This document shows, piece after piece, positions 17,527-27,600 of a DNA stretch of 64,000 nucleotides. Below the pieces are notes generated by a model, which worked only from the letters and a program-made list of their open reading frames with translations, had not been told where the DNA came from and did not search any database. The stretch is taken from positions 1 to 64,000 of the forward strand of contig JAAYEH010000311.1 in assembly GCA_012728855.1 (NCBI GenBank), written 5' to 3'. This DNA is from Rhodopirellula sp. Its GTDB lineage: Bacteria > Planctomycetota > Planctomycetia > Pirellulales > Thermoguttaceae. The first letter of the stretch is position 1. Each line of letters starts with the position of its first letter. The translations under genes were made by a program, and so were the position numbers.

Positions 17527-17548
17527 CGCTGGGCTCCCAAGCCGTGGA

Positions 17549-17839
17549 TCACAAAGCGGACGCACCGGACGAATAGACCCTGGTCAAAACGATCGCCAAC
17601 ACGGCGATCAGCGCGACCATCAGCCACACCATCGCGGAAAGCAGTCGCTTCGAGACGCGCAGCGGAGGAAGCTGCGGCCGAATGCCGCCCGCAAGGTACA
17701 GCATGGAAAAAGCGCCGACCAGCAGCAGCGCCAGAATCGCTCCCACGATCGTGCCGGCCCCGCCCGATGCCGCCAGAACCGCCGCCAGGCAGCCCAGCAC
17801 CAAGAACGGCAGCAGCGGCTTGACGCGGCGATCGACCAT
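17549..17839 (-). CDS. Small multi-pass membrane protein of unknown function
   Basis: 96 residues from an ATG at 17839 with a GAGAG sequence upstream; an in-frame ATG at 17929 would add 30 residues of less protein-like sequence. Three hydrophobic stretches (LLPFLVLGCLAAVLA, TIVGAILALLLVGAF, LSAMVWLMVALIAVLAIVL) predict three membrane helices. No family was recognised. It precedes the enolase-superfamily gene by 22 bases on the same strand and could be cotranscribed, but the context gives no function. Confidence 0.6.
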   Translation of the reverse strand: MVDRRVKPLLPFLVLGCLAAVLAASGGAGTIVGAILALLLVGAFSMLYLAGGIRPQLPPLRVSKRLLSAMVWLMVALIAVLAIVLTRVYSSGASAL

Positions 17840-17958
17840 GCGTTCTCTCTTGAGCGTTGGGAACATCCGGACACGGATCGTAGACGGAACGAACCCCTCT
17901 ACCATACCGGGCCGCACCGGGCGATGCAAGTGCCGCGCCGGCCGGATTCAGCCTTAGG

Positions 17959-18089
17959 GCCTATCCCAAAACCGCTGGGGGCGGGCTCCGAACCAAACCT
18001 CTACATAAACCTCGAGGAGAAGGGGACAGGCACATTTTGCTCCGAAGACTCCGCAAAATGAGCCAGTCCCCGACGGTTTTGGGATAGGC
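17959..18089. repeat. Dispersed palindrome, GGGGACAGG family, copy 1
   Basis: Perfect 16-bp outer arms (17959-17974 and 18074-18089) enclose a second palindrome with the core GGGGACAGGCACATTTTGC ... GCAAAATGAGCCAGTCCCC. Copy 2 at 20064 shares the same outer arms and the 17 bases upstream of them (GCCGGATTCAGCCTTAG); copy 1 carries about 35 extra bases between outer and inner arms. Confidence 0.85.
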
Positions 18090-18249
18090 TCATAAGCGAC
18101 AAAATATACGTCCCGGCGAGGTGAGCGACTGGGAGGCGAACGCGAGTTCACTTACGAAAAGCGACATCGTGAATCCGATTCCGGCCAAACAACGAATGCC
18201 GCACAGTTGCACCCAACCGACTCCCTCCGGGAGTTCGGCTTTGCCGCTG

Positions 18250-19896
18250 CTAGTCGGCAAGCAGCCGCTTCAGTCGCGCGGAATCCCCGGCACTCCACTC
18301 GTCCGGCTCGGTGACTTCGATCCAAGCGTCAATATAGCTGGCGGGAGCATAGTTGTGGCCGTATCCGAGAGGCACGCTGGTCGCCATCGGCAAGTCAAAT
18401 CCGATCTGCAGAAAGGTCACAATCGGATACCACGCCAAATACGCGGAGACATCGGGCCCGCGCTTTCCGACTAACCAATCCGGCTCTTGGAAGAACAGTT
18501 CCGGTGCGAAAAACACCATCGGATCACTCGCATATTGGATATAGACGAACCGCATTTTACCCCAGCGGTCGCCTGTTTGCTCAAGCGAGTTTTTTTGCCC
18601 GGTGAAACGTACCATTCTCCCGTCCCGAAACGTGGGGAGCCAGGCCGGGGAACCCGAATTTCGGTCTTTGGTCACTGCCGACCACTTCGTGCTGGGGAAC
18701 GGCGGCCCGCTCCAAACACCACCCTGAATCGGATCGTCGAACAGCGTGAAAAGGTCGGCGCAAACCTCGGAACCGAGCGACCCGAGGCTCAGCCCGTGCA
18801 AATACAGCCTCGGCCGACTGTCCGCGGCAAGTGTCTTCCAGTGCCCGTAAATCTCGTCGAACAGGGTGCGGGCCGCATCTCGCGAAGCATCCGGCTCCAC
18901 TAAGATGGTGATCCAGCTCGGCAGATACGAATACTGCATGCTGACGATCGCCGTGTCGCCGGCGTGCAGGAACTCCAGCGTATCGACAGCGCCGGGGTCG
19001 AGCCAACCGGTTCCCGTGGGCGTGGCGACGACCAGCACCGATCGTTCGAATCCTCCCACGCGTTTGAGTTCCTCCAGAGCGAGTTTGGCCCGCTTCTCCG
19101 CCGTTTCCGCGGATCGCAGACCGACATAGACCCGCAGCGGCCGCACGACTTCTCGCCCCCAGAACCGACTGAGCTGTTCCTCGCTCGGTCCCGCCACGAT
19201 GAAATCCTTGCCTTGCCGCCCGATCGAATCCCAGGCAATCAGCGACCCATCGCTCCCCGAAGCCCTCGAGTCCGCCGGCGGTTCGATTCCCTCGTCGACG
19301 ACGGCGTCGATCTTCAGGAAGACAGCATCGGCAACGTGCAACGCTTGCCTCGCGATAATGCGATTGGCGACCGTCAAAAGGATCAAGCCAACCACCACAG
19401 CACTCAAGACATAGGAGATGCGCCGTGGCAGGAATCGCTTCAATTGCCCGTCCACCAGGCGGCAACTCTTCCAGACAATCCTAACGAATCCGATGACGCC
19501 GGCCCCCACGACAACCGCGATGAGGGCGACGTAAGGGGCGTAGGTGTCTTCCAGAGCCGGCATTTCCATCAATTCGCGGATGGAGTCTTGCCAGACGGTA
19601 GCTCGCCACAACGAAAGCATGGCAACCAGCGCTGCTCCCACGGTCGTCACTCGCCTGGCGATGCGCTGCGTCTTCGCACCCAGTGGGGGAAACTCAAGAA
19701 AACTCCACAAGAGGACGGCACCAACACCCAGACCATACCCGACGGCCAACGCCACCCCGGAAAGGACACCCTGAACAGCGAAGTGTCGCGGCAGAAGCGA
19801 GGGGGATAGCGACGCGGAGAAAAACAGCGTTGCCAAGACCAGTCCGACGTAGGAAAACGACGCCCATAGCCGGTGAAGCCAGGATTGCCAGCTCAA
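18250..19896 (-). CDS. Membrane-anchored alpha/beta-hydrolase family protein (Abhydrolase_9 type)
   Basis: 548 residues from a TTG with GGGAG seven bases before it. Residues 1-190 hold about five membrane helices. The C-terminal half is an alpha/beta-hydrolase with the nucleophile elbow LHGLSLGSLGS (Ser in G-L-S-L-G) and a late GYGHNY that could carry the catalytic His. The architecture matches the Pfam pair of an N-terminal membrane domain plus Abhydrolase_9, whose substrates are not known to me. It lies alone between two copies of the same palindromic repeat (17959 and 20064). Confidence 0.82.
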   Translation of the reverse strand: MSWQSWLHRLWASFSYVGLVLATLFFSASLSPSLLPRHFAVQGVLSGVALAVGYGLGVGAVLLWSFLEFPPLGAKTQRIARRVTTVGAALVAMLSLWRATVWQDSIRELMEMPALEDTYAPYVALIAVVVGAGVIGFVRIVWKSCRLVDGQLKRFLPRRISYVLSAVVVGLILLTVANRIIARQALHVADAVFLKIDAVVDEGIEPPADSRASGSDGSLIAWDSIGRQGKDFIVAGPSEEQLSRFWGREVVRPLRVYVGLRSAETAEKRAKLALEELKRVGGFERSVLVVATPTGTGWLDPGAVDTLEFLHAGDTAIVSMQYSYLPSWITILVEPDASRDAARTLFDEIYGHWKTLAADSRPRLYLHGLSLGSLGSEVCADLFTLFDDPIQGGVWSGPPFPSTKWSAVTKDRNSGSPAWLPTFRDGRMVRFTGQKNSLEQTGDRWGKMRFVYIQYASDPMVFFAPELFFQEPDWLVGKRGPDVSAYLAWYPIVTFLQIGFDLPMATSVPLGYGHNYAPASYIDAWIEVTEPDEWSAGDSARLKRLLAD

Positions 19897-20063
19897 CCTC
19901 AGTCTCCCGTGAGAACGTAACGGAATTCGGACACCGACGCGTCACTCGCAGTATACCACGAGACCGCTACTGGACACCATTGGGCCGCCTACGCGCCCAG
20001 TGCGTCTCACGCGGCCCAAGCAGGGCGGAATTCATTCCGCCCGCCCAGGCCGGATTCAGCCTT

Positions 20064-20163
20064 AGAGCCTATCCCAAAACCTTGGCGGAGAGGGGGACAG
20101 GCACATTTTGCTCCGAAGACTCCGCAAAATGAGCCAGTCCCCGGCGGTTTTGGGATAGGCTCT
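20064..20163. repeat. Dispersed palindrome, GGGGACAGG family, copy 2
   Basis: Perfect 18-bp outer arms (20064-20081, 20146-20163) around the same inner core as copy 1. It occupies most of the 323-base gap 19897-20219 between the hydrolase and glnK; nothing else was recognised in that gap. Confidence 0.85.
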
Positions 20164-20219
20164 TAGCATCGGCGAATGAATAACTGGGTTCTGAAGAGAG
20201 AACTGCCGATCGAACGATC

Positions 20220-20606
<387 letters not shown>

Positions 20607-22010
20607 TCAGATGAAAATATACCCCTCTTCGCCGTGCTGGCTCAAATCCAGCCCCTGGATTTCCTCGGACTTGGACACCCGCAGGCCCATCGTAGCATCG
20701 AGTACCTTCAAAAGGAAGAACGTGACCACCAGCGCGAAGACCCAGGTGATCGCCACCGCAACGACCTGCCCGAAGATTACGTTGCCCCCCTCGATCAGTC
20801 CGAGCGGCTTGCCCTCGCCGATATCCCAAACGGCACGGGTGGCGAAGACCCCGGTCAGCACCGCCCCGAGTGTGCCGCCGACGCCGTGGACGCCGAAGGC
20901 ATCGAGCGCGTCGTCGTATCCGAACCTCTTCTTGAGGCTAGTGCAAGCCAGGAAACAGACCATTCCGGCGGCCAAACCCATCAGGATCGCCGACATCGGT
21001 TGCACGAAACCGGCGGCCGGCGTGATGCAAACCAACCCGGCAACCACGCCGGAGCAGGTTCCCAAGACCGTCGGCTTTCCGCGGCTGACCCATTCAACGC
21101 CCCCCCAGGCCATGCCCCCGGCGGCGGCTGCAAAATGGGTGGCGCAAAACGCGCTGGCGGCGATCCCGTCGGCGGCCAGCGCGCTGCCGGCGTTGAAACC
21201 GAACCAGCCGACCCAGAGCATGGTGGCGCCGATCGCCGTGTAAGTGAGATTGTGCGGCGGCATCGGCTCACTGCCGATGCCCAGCCGCTTTCCGATCAGC
21301 AAAGCACAAATCAGCGCCGAGACTCCGGAACTGATATGCACCACCGTTCCTCCCGCGAAGTCGAGGGCGCCGCCCGCGGAAACGGCCGCGTGTTGGCTGC
21401 CGTAAGCCAGAATCCCGCCACCCCAAACCCAGTGGCAGAGCGGGCAGTAAACCAGCGTTCCCCACAGCAGCGAGAAGACGACCATCGTACTGAACCGCAT
21501 CCGCTCCGCGAACGCGCCGCAAATCAGCGCCGGAGTGATAATGAAAAACATTCCCTGGAAGAGCATGTGGGTCAACATGGGGATCTTTAAGGCGGGAAAG
21601 ACAGGAATATACGGTTGGCCGTTCTCCAGCCGAGCCTGCACCTGGTTCATGAAGAGATAATCGGCGTTGCCCCATAAGGGACCGCTCCCTCCAAACGCCA
21701 GCGAATAGCCCCAGAGACCCCAGATAATGGTCATCATGCTCATCAAGAACACGCACTGCATCATCACCCCCAGCACGTTCTTCTTGCGGACGAGCCCGCT
21801 GTAGAACATGGCCAGACCGGGGCCGGTCATCATCAGCACCAGCGCCGAACTGGTGAGCATCCAGGCGTTGTCGCCGGAATCGATGGCCGGCGGATCGGCG
21901 GTTGCCGCCGTTTCCGCGGGCTCTTGGGCGAAGGCAACCGAGACCGCCTCTGGAATACCAACGACGCTCAACAGCAAGAAAACCACCGTCGAGAAGATCT
22001 TCCTCTTCAT
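20607..22010 (-). CDS. amt: Ammonium transporter
   Basis: 467 residues from ATG at 22010 (GGAGC immediately upstream), which begins a signal peptide (KRKIFSTVVFLLLSVVGI). Eleven membrane helices are expected, with family motifs WMLTSSALVLMMTGPGLAMFYSGL, GGTVVHISSG with the pore His, and DDALDAFGVHGVGG with the second pore His. It conducts ammonium/ammonia across the inner membrane. glnK follows, so its gating by P-II is likely. No NtrC/sigma-54 site was recognised in the 270 bases upstream. Confidence 0.94.
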   Translation of the reverse strand: MKRKIFSTVVFLLLSVVGIPEAVSVAFAQEPAETAATADPPAIDSGDNAWMLTSSALVLMMTGPGLAMFYSGLVRKKNVLGVMMQCVFLMSMMTIIWGLWGYSLAFGGSGPLWGNADYLFMNQVQARLENGQPYIPVFPALKIPMLTHMLFQGMFFIITPALICGAFAERMRFSTMVVFSLLWGTLVYCPLCHWVWGGGILAYGSQHAAVSAGGALDFAGGTVVHISSGVSALICALLIGKRLGIGSEPMPPHNLTYTAIGATMLWVGWFGFNAGSALAADGIAASAFCATHFAAAAGGMAWGGVEWVSRGKPTVLGTCSGVVAGLVCITPAAGFVQPMSAILMGLAAGMVCFLACTSLKKRFGYDDALDAFGVHGVGGTLGAVLTGVFATRAVWDIGEGKPLGLIEGGNVIFGQVVAVAITWVFALVVTFFLLKVLDATMGLRVSKSEEIQGLDLSQHGEEGYIFI

Positions 22011-22283
22011 GCTCCGCACACCTTTCACAACAGAGGCGAGATGATCCGAGGGTCGCCCCATCGGAGCGTGGATCAAGGTTCACAGGCGGCCGAATCGCCC
22101 ACGGCCGTTTCGTCCCCCAGAGCAATGGCCATGCCGGCCGGCGAGGTTTAATGGCGAGCGATCGTTTACTTGTTGCCAGATATGAAGTTACGGGCGGCGC
22201 ATCGCGCGAGCCCTGCCGAGAATTCCCGCGGCAACCTGCTCAGATTCCGCGCAGGGAGTGACTGCCGGTTGGGCAGTCGAACG

Positions 22284-22871
22284 TCATGATGGTCGGCGCG
22301 ACGTTTGCCATTCGGTATCCTGACCACCTGCCTGGACGTTCACCACGCGTGCCAGCACGAAGAGCAAATCGCTCAGTCGGTTCACGTATGCCAAGAGTGC
22401 GCGGGAGATTTCGTCGTCGCTGTGGCGGACCAGCGCCACCAGCCGTCTTTCCGCCCTGCGGCAGATGGCCCGCGCCAGGTGCAACTCCGCGGCCGCGCGA
22501 ACGCCTGCCGGCAGGATGAACGCCGCCAGTTCGGGGATCGTGGCCGAGAGGGCATCGATCTCCGACTCCAGCTTCTCAACATGTTGCTGGTCGATCGTGC
22601 GGGTGCCGTGTTTGACCGGGTCGGGCGTGGCAAGCTCCGCCCCTACCTCGAACAGTTCGTTTTGCAGGCGACTGAGCAGCCGATCGATTGCTTCCGGCAA
22701 GCTTTCGGCCCGCACCACCCCCAAGGCGCAGTTCAATTCGTCGATCTCTCCGCAGGCCTCGATCCGGATCATGTCTTTGCCGACCCGAGGCCCGCCGAAC
22801 AGCGCCGTTTCGCCCAGGTCTCCCGTACGCGTATAGATCTTCCTGGCTCTGCCCGATTCTCTCGATTGCAT
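22284..22871 (-). CDS. Cob(I)alamin adenosyltransferase, PduO type
   Basis: 195 residues starting at 22871 with GAGG upstream. The PduO/MMAB signatures are KIYTRTGDLGETALFGG (ATP-binding N-terminus), EIDELNCALG, FILPAG and the helix ARAICRRAERRL ending in YVNRLSDLLFVLAR. It transfers the adenosyl group from ATP to cob(I)alamin to make coenzyme B12. No B12-dependent enzyme or B12 riboswitch was recognised nearby, so its client enzyme is outside the window. Confidence 0.92.
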   Translation of the reverse strand: MQSRESGRARKIYTRTGDLGETALFGGPRVGKDMIRIEACGEIDELNCALGVVRAESLPEAIDRLLSRLQNELFEVGAELATPDPVKHGTRTIDQQHVEKLESEIDALSATIPELAAFILPAGVRAAAELHLARAICRRAERRLVALVRHSDDEISRALLAYVNRLSDLLFVLARVVNVQAGGQDTEWQTSRRPS

Positions 22872-22953
22872 GGCGTTTCCTCGAAGCTCCTCATCGTAAT
22901 CCAACACACACTCTGCATCTTTCGCGTCTCTGCGGTGCTCTTCCCTGCCCCGC

Positions 22954-23802
22954 CTACCGCAACACGGGCGCCGCCGCCTCCAAGAACGCCTTCGCTTCCG
23001 CCGCCGCTTCATCCGGATTCTCGACGTACGGGTAGAGTTCCACGGTAACCCATCCCTCGTACCCGCTGGCCGCGATCTCGCGCAAAACCGCCTGGAAATC
23101 GATCGCTCCGCGGCCCGGGATCAGGTGGGCGTGGACGCGCGACGGGGCAATATCCTCCAGGTGATAGTGCCGCGTCTGCGAAGCCATCCGCGGAATCCAT
23201 ACCTCCGGATCCTCGCCGACGCAGTAGGCATGGCCGATGTCGAAATTCAATCCCACCCGCGGCGAATCGACGCGGCGGGTAAACTCGAGATACTGATCGA
23301 ACCGTTCGATGAGCAGTCCCGGTTCCGGCTCGATGAGCAGATCGACCTGCAGTTCCTCGGCGACCTCCACGCACGGCATGAACGCGTCGTAGAAGACCCC
23401 TGCCGCCTCTTCCCACGACTGTCCCTCCGCCAGCGGCCCGCCCGGCTCCGTCTGGATCCCGGCGGCGCCCAACTCTTTGGCCAGCCCGAGTGCCCGCTTC
23501 GTGTGTTCCCTCCGGATGGCGCGGTAGTTCGGATCGGGCTCGATCCAGGACGGATGCCAGTACGGCTGCCGCGGATCCGCCACCGCATTCATCATGAAGC
23601 CGTTGATGTTGGAGATCGCCAGCCCGTGCCGCTCGAGACAATCGCGGATCGCCTGCTTTCGCTCCTCCAGCAGTCCGGCCGGCCAGGCGTGTGGAACGTC
23701 GGCCAGCAGTTCAATCCCGCGATAGCCGAGCGAAGCGACTCGGCGGATCGCTTCCTCGACGGAGTAGTGCATGTAGGCGTTGGAACTGAAAGCGAGTTTC
23801 AT
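22954..23802 (-). CDS. Sugar phosphate isomerase/epimerase family TIM-barrel protein
   Basis: 282 residues from ATG at 23802 with GGGGAG five bases upstream. No signal peptide, so cytoplasmic, unlike the paralogue at 14764. Barrel and metal-site segments: MKLAFSSNAYMHYS, GYRGIELLAD, LLIEPEPGLLIE (Glu), LNFDIGHAYC (Asp/His), HYHLEDIA and GYEGWVTVELYPY (Glu). Lies 82 bases downstream-strand of the adenosyltransferase start. Substrate unknown. Confidence 0.85.
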   Translation of the reverse strand: MKLAFSSNAYMHYSVEEAIRRVASLGYRGIELLADVPHAWPAGLLEERKQAIRDCLERHGLAISNINGFMMNAVADPRQPYWHPSWIEPDPNYRAIRREHTKRALGLAKELGAAGIQTEPGGPLAEGQSWEEAAGVFYDAFMPCVEVAEELQVDLLIEPEPGLLIERFDQYLEFTRRVDSPRVGLNFDIGHAYCVGEDPEVWIPRMASQTRHYHLEDIAPSRVHAHLIPGRGAIDFQAVLREIAASGYEGWVTVELYPYVENPDEAAAEAKAFLEAAAPVLR

Positions 23803-23844
23803 CGGCGCTCCCCTAACGCGGCCTTCGGCCGCAACCAAAATCGT

Positions 23845-23971
23845 TTGTAACCGTTCACGGGGCGGGAAGGAAGGGGACAGGTCCATGTTTTCGGCCAACG
23901 TCTCTTGCGCCAAAACGCATCAACTGGCCGAACAATGGACCAGTCCCCGGCCGCCCCGTGAACGGTTACAA
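23845..23971. repeat. Dispersed palindrome, GGGGACAGG family, copy 3
   Basis: Perfect 21-bp outer arms (23845-23865, 23951-23971) differ from copies 1 and 2, while the inner blocks GGGGACAGGTCCATGTTTTCGG and TGGACCAGTCCCC are the family core. Copies 5 and 6 share this TCCATGTTTTCGG version. Confidence 0.85.
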
Positions 23972-23973
23972 TC

Positions 23974-24033
23974 GTTTAACCGCAACGGCCAACGGCCTGC
24001 GCGCGACGTGCCGTGGCGTGTCTTGTTGCCTGC
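23974..24033. repeat. Half copy of the GTTTAACCGCAACGG palindrome family
   Basis: About 60 bases that match one arm and part of the centre of the palindrome at 33946-34038 (30 identical or nearly identical bases, then a diverged stretch). The second arm is missing. It directly abuts copy 3 of the other family. Confidence 0.65.
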
Positions 24034-24263
24034 CAAAAGGAGGCGTCTTGGTGGTCCCACCGTGGGTCTTCTCGCGCAATTGGAGGACAAAACATGACCG
24101 GACGGAGACGAGGATCCCGTATTATCTCGGAGGCAGCAATACGGGTTCCTCTTCTCTGTTTGCCGTCTTTTTCCGACCATGTGGCGGTCTTGCGACCTCC
24201 CCTCGCCGCGGCATCCTAATTTTAACCGATCGACCGCCCTTGGACAGGACACCTCCGAACTAA
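24034..24263. other. Non-coding stretch between repeats
   Basis: No gene or RNA was recognised. The sequence is flanked by the half palindrome and the MITE-like element. TTGGACAG occurs both at 24240 and at the start of the element. Confidence 0.4.
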
Positions 24264-24547
24264 TTGGACAGCGCGACTTTGAAGGAGAGCATTGTTACAA
24301 CGGATAAGTATCAGGCAGGTTGTGCGACAAGTGACCCCATCCAGCTTGCCTGGATGGTGAAAGAGATTGGTAAGCTAACACCGGCAACCGTCCGATCCTG
24401 ATCTGGATTTCCCGGCCCCGCCGCCGAAGGCGGCGGGGCCGGGAAATTCGGTTTCTTTTTGGGGCGTTGTATTAGCCTGTCAATCTGATTCACCAACGGC
24501 ACAAGACCGTTGGGGTCTGAGGTCTTGCGCAAAGCGGCGCTGTCCAA
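24264..24547. mobile_element. MITE-like element with 18-bp imperfect terminal inverted repeats
   Basis: The ends 24264-24281 and 24530-24547 match as inverted repeats at 16 of 18 positions, starting TTGGACAGCGC. The 284-bp interior has no gene and contains an 18-bp perfect GC-rich hairpin (24408-24446, loop GAA). CTA occurs at 24260-24262 and 24548-24550, a possible but weak target duplication because one base intervenes on the left. No transposase is nearby. Confidence 0.5.
24408..24446. terminator. Strong GC-rich hairpin, terminator-like
   Basis: Perfect 18-bp stem with a three-base loop; on the plus strand it is followed by TTCGGTTTCTTTTT. No plus-strand gene ends just before it, so it may serve the element itself rather than a host gene. 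Confidence 0.45.
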
Positions 24548-24636
24548 CTAGTAACCCGATTCTAAAGCAATCCGCTGCACATCGAGCGTGCCGCCGCTGA
24601 CTCTCCCGCGTAGCTGGATAGGCATAGCCGAAGGAC

Positions 24637-27600
24637 TCAGTGCTCCACCTCCTTCTGAAGTAGTCGAATCTCCTCGGGCGTCAGGCGGAACAATCGAAAT
24701 ACTCGGTCATTCAGTTCCGCTTCGGAATCGGAGATCTCTTTCGTAAGGCGAGCGACTTCCGCTCTCTTGTCCTCGATGTACGGCTCCCATTCGTCGGCGA
24801 CACGCGGGTTCTTGAAAGGGCTTTGCTTGAGCTTAAAGCTCGCCTTGAGGGCCGACCCGAATTCGCCAAAGGATAGCTCCCACCATGCCTGCGCCTTCTG
24901 GTTCAGTTCGCCCTGCTCGCAAAACGTCCGCAGTCGGTGCTGCACGGCAGTCTGCAACTCATAACGCTCGGTGCCCAAAGCACAACAACACTCGGCCAAA
25001 GCGCCAATGAGCTGGCGATCTGCCGCTGTGGCGTCGGGAATGGGTACGTTTTCCATGAATTGAGCGATCAGACGATACTGCCAGCGGTCGGCCCGGAGCC
25101 GAAGCGGTTGCGCTGTCTTGCTGATGTAAAACCACGTTGTCCAAGAAGCCAGAACACCCAGCAGGTAGTAGTCGGCTACCGGTATGATGTAGCCGGTATT
25201 CCCGAGAAAATGCCCCTGCTTGTCCATGCTGAACCGCGGGAGCTTGGTGATGTCCGGCCAGACAATCTTGGGTTTCTCGAAGCCTTGCCAATAGTCAACC
25301 GTGTCCTGAATCTCGTACCACTTGTAAGCCCCCGGCTTGCGGCCCGGCCAGTTCTTTCCGGCGGACCATTCCCGGGGCTTGGGCTCCAGGCTCGGACGGT
25401 GCGATTCAAGATACGCCAAGACGGAAGGGTAGTCTTCGATGCAAATTCCCCGGCGAGGAAAGATCAGAAACTCGCCCGACTGCTCCATGTACCACGGCCG
25501 CAGGTGCGTGCCCTGAACAAACGGCTTGATGATCTCCGTGCTTCGAGGATCATTCGCAATCAACTCATCGCGCAACTGGCCGCCAATGACAAATACGTCA
25601 TTCGCCCCAGTGGTCACTCCGCGGAAGATATCACCGCAGTAATTCTTCAAGGGTTGCCCGCACTCCGCCAACTTCTTTCGCAGCGTCAGGACATCGTCCG
25701 TTTCAAGTTCCCATGCATCTGTCCCCAGGTGATCGGTGCGCATCGTTCGTGCTGCGGCGATTACTTCCGACAGGTTCTCGGGCGGACGACCGCTGACGAG
25801 CCACTTGAACAACCGCATCGGGCCTCCCGTTTGCCGCTTTGTGAGGACGGTGATCGTGGGACGGACCATCTCGGCGTCCTCAAACGGCTGGAATTCGCCA
25901 AAGTCGATCATCGACTCCATGGCCGCATTCTCGGCGAGGTATTTCCGCAGCGGCGCCCCGAAATTCGCTCGCACCCAACTGCCGGAAGTGATCAACGCCA
26001 ACCGCCCGCCCTCGCACAGCAATCCCAAACTGCGCTCGTAGAAGTAGGTGAAAATGTCGGCGGTGCCGTGATAACTCTTGAACGTCGCTTCCCAATGGGG
26101 CTTGTACGGGGCGAGCCATTCCTGGCGAATGTAGGGCGGATTGGCGATCACGACGTCGAAGCCCCCGGCCGCGAAGACCTCGGGAAAGGCCGCCTGCCAG
26201 TCCAGGGCTTTCGGGTGAACGGCCGGATCGGTAACCACGCTGTTGCCGACTCGGATCGGATGATCCAAGCTCGTGAGGGCCTTGCCGCGCTCCGCCGTCT
26301 TAATCCAGAGGCTGAGGCGGCAAATCTCGATCGCCTCCTCGTTCAGGTCCACGCCGTAAAGGTTGTTTTCCAGGATCCGTTTGTCGAGATCGAACAGGGA
26401 CCGATGGCCCCGCAATTCTTGCAGCCGGTCGTTGGATAATTGATAGGTGGCGTGGAGCTGGTCGAACGCTTCGATCAAAAACGCTCCACTTCCGCACGCC
26501 GGATCAAGAATGCGCACACTCGCCAATTCGTCTTGCCACGCCTCCCAGAAGCGAACAAGAGCCGCGCGCTCGGGCTTTTTCAGCTTATCGAGCACGTAAA
26601 GGCTCGGATTGTCCAACGCGGCAGCCGCGATCCCCTTCGCCGCCTGCTGCTGGCTCTGCCGCAGCCGCTCGAATCGGTCGCGGAGCACCCCGCCCAGCGC
26701 TTGCTCGATGATGTAACGCGTGATGAAGGCCGGGGTGTAGAAGGCCCCTTCCTTCTTGCGGCGGGTCTTGTGCTTCTCCTTGCTCTGCGGCTCCACCAGC
26801 CCATCCAGCTCGTTCCGGAGCCGTTCCAGATCGGTGATCGACTGCTCGAAGATGTGGCCCAGGATGTCCACGTCGATCAGCGTTGCCTGCCCGTTCGCCG
26901 GTGCATAGGCGGCGGCCTGGTGCGCCGGACGGTAGTCGTAATCGCCGAGTTCTCGGAAATACGCGCAAACCTCATCCGACACGACAAAGGCGTCGAGGAT
27001 CGGATCCTCCGCAAACAGGCCGCCGTTGTAGGGATGGATGCCCAGGGCCGCATTGCCACGATTGACCGCCTCGAACAATCCGCGAAAGTTGTCCCAAATC
27101 GGCCGCGGATGATACGGATCCCGATGCGCATACGCCTGGCGGATCGTCTCCGTCGGCAACAGGCCGCGGTCCTCGCAGAAGGCGCAGAACAGAATGCGGT
27201 CGAGCACCTTCTGGGTGCATGTAAGCACTTGATGGCGCGAAACCTGGGGATTGTCGCGGGCAAGCTGCTCGAAGGCGTCCTGCCGCATGTCCGCGTATCG
27301 GACGTAGAACCCCTTCGTCAGATCGCGGCCAACCCGGGTCGACTCGCTCAACAGATCGTAGAAGTGGCAGCGGCCGACCTCGGGGACGACCCGCTCGGCG
27401 CCCAAAAGGAATACGAACCGCTCGAGCGCGTTGTCGCTATCCGCCAGTTCCTCCGTATCGAATCGCTCGTAGGTCCGAGAATCCGCGCCTTTATGGTAGA
27501 GCCGGGTTTGGCGGATCGACGTCACGATGATCCAATCGCAGGGCAGGTTGATCGCATACAGATAGCCCTGCTCGACCGCCGACTTCCGCCGTCCCGCGTA

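Noticed and set aside
18001-18089. Short peptides ending GTGTFCSEDSAK near two palindromes
   Set aside because: They are translations of the palindrome core, repeated at both copies, and have no start context.
22011-22283. Sigma-54 promoter before amt
   Set aside because: No TGGCAC-N5-TTGC match was found on the minus strand in this stretch.
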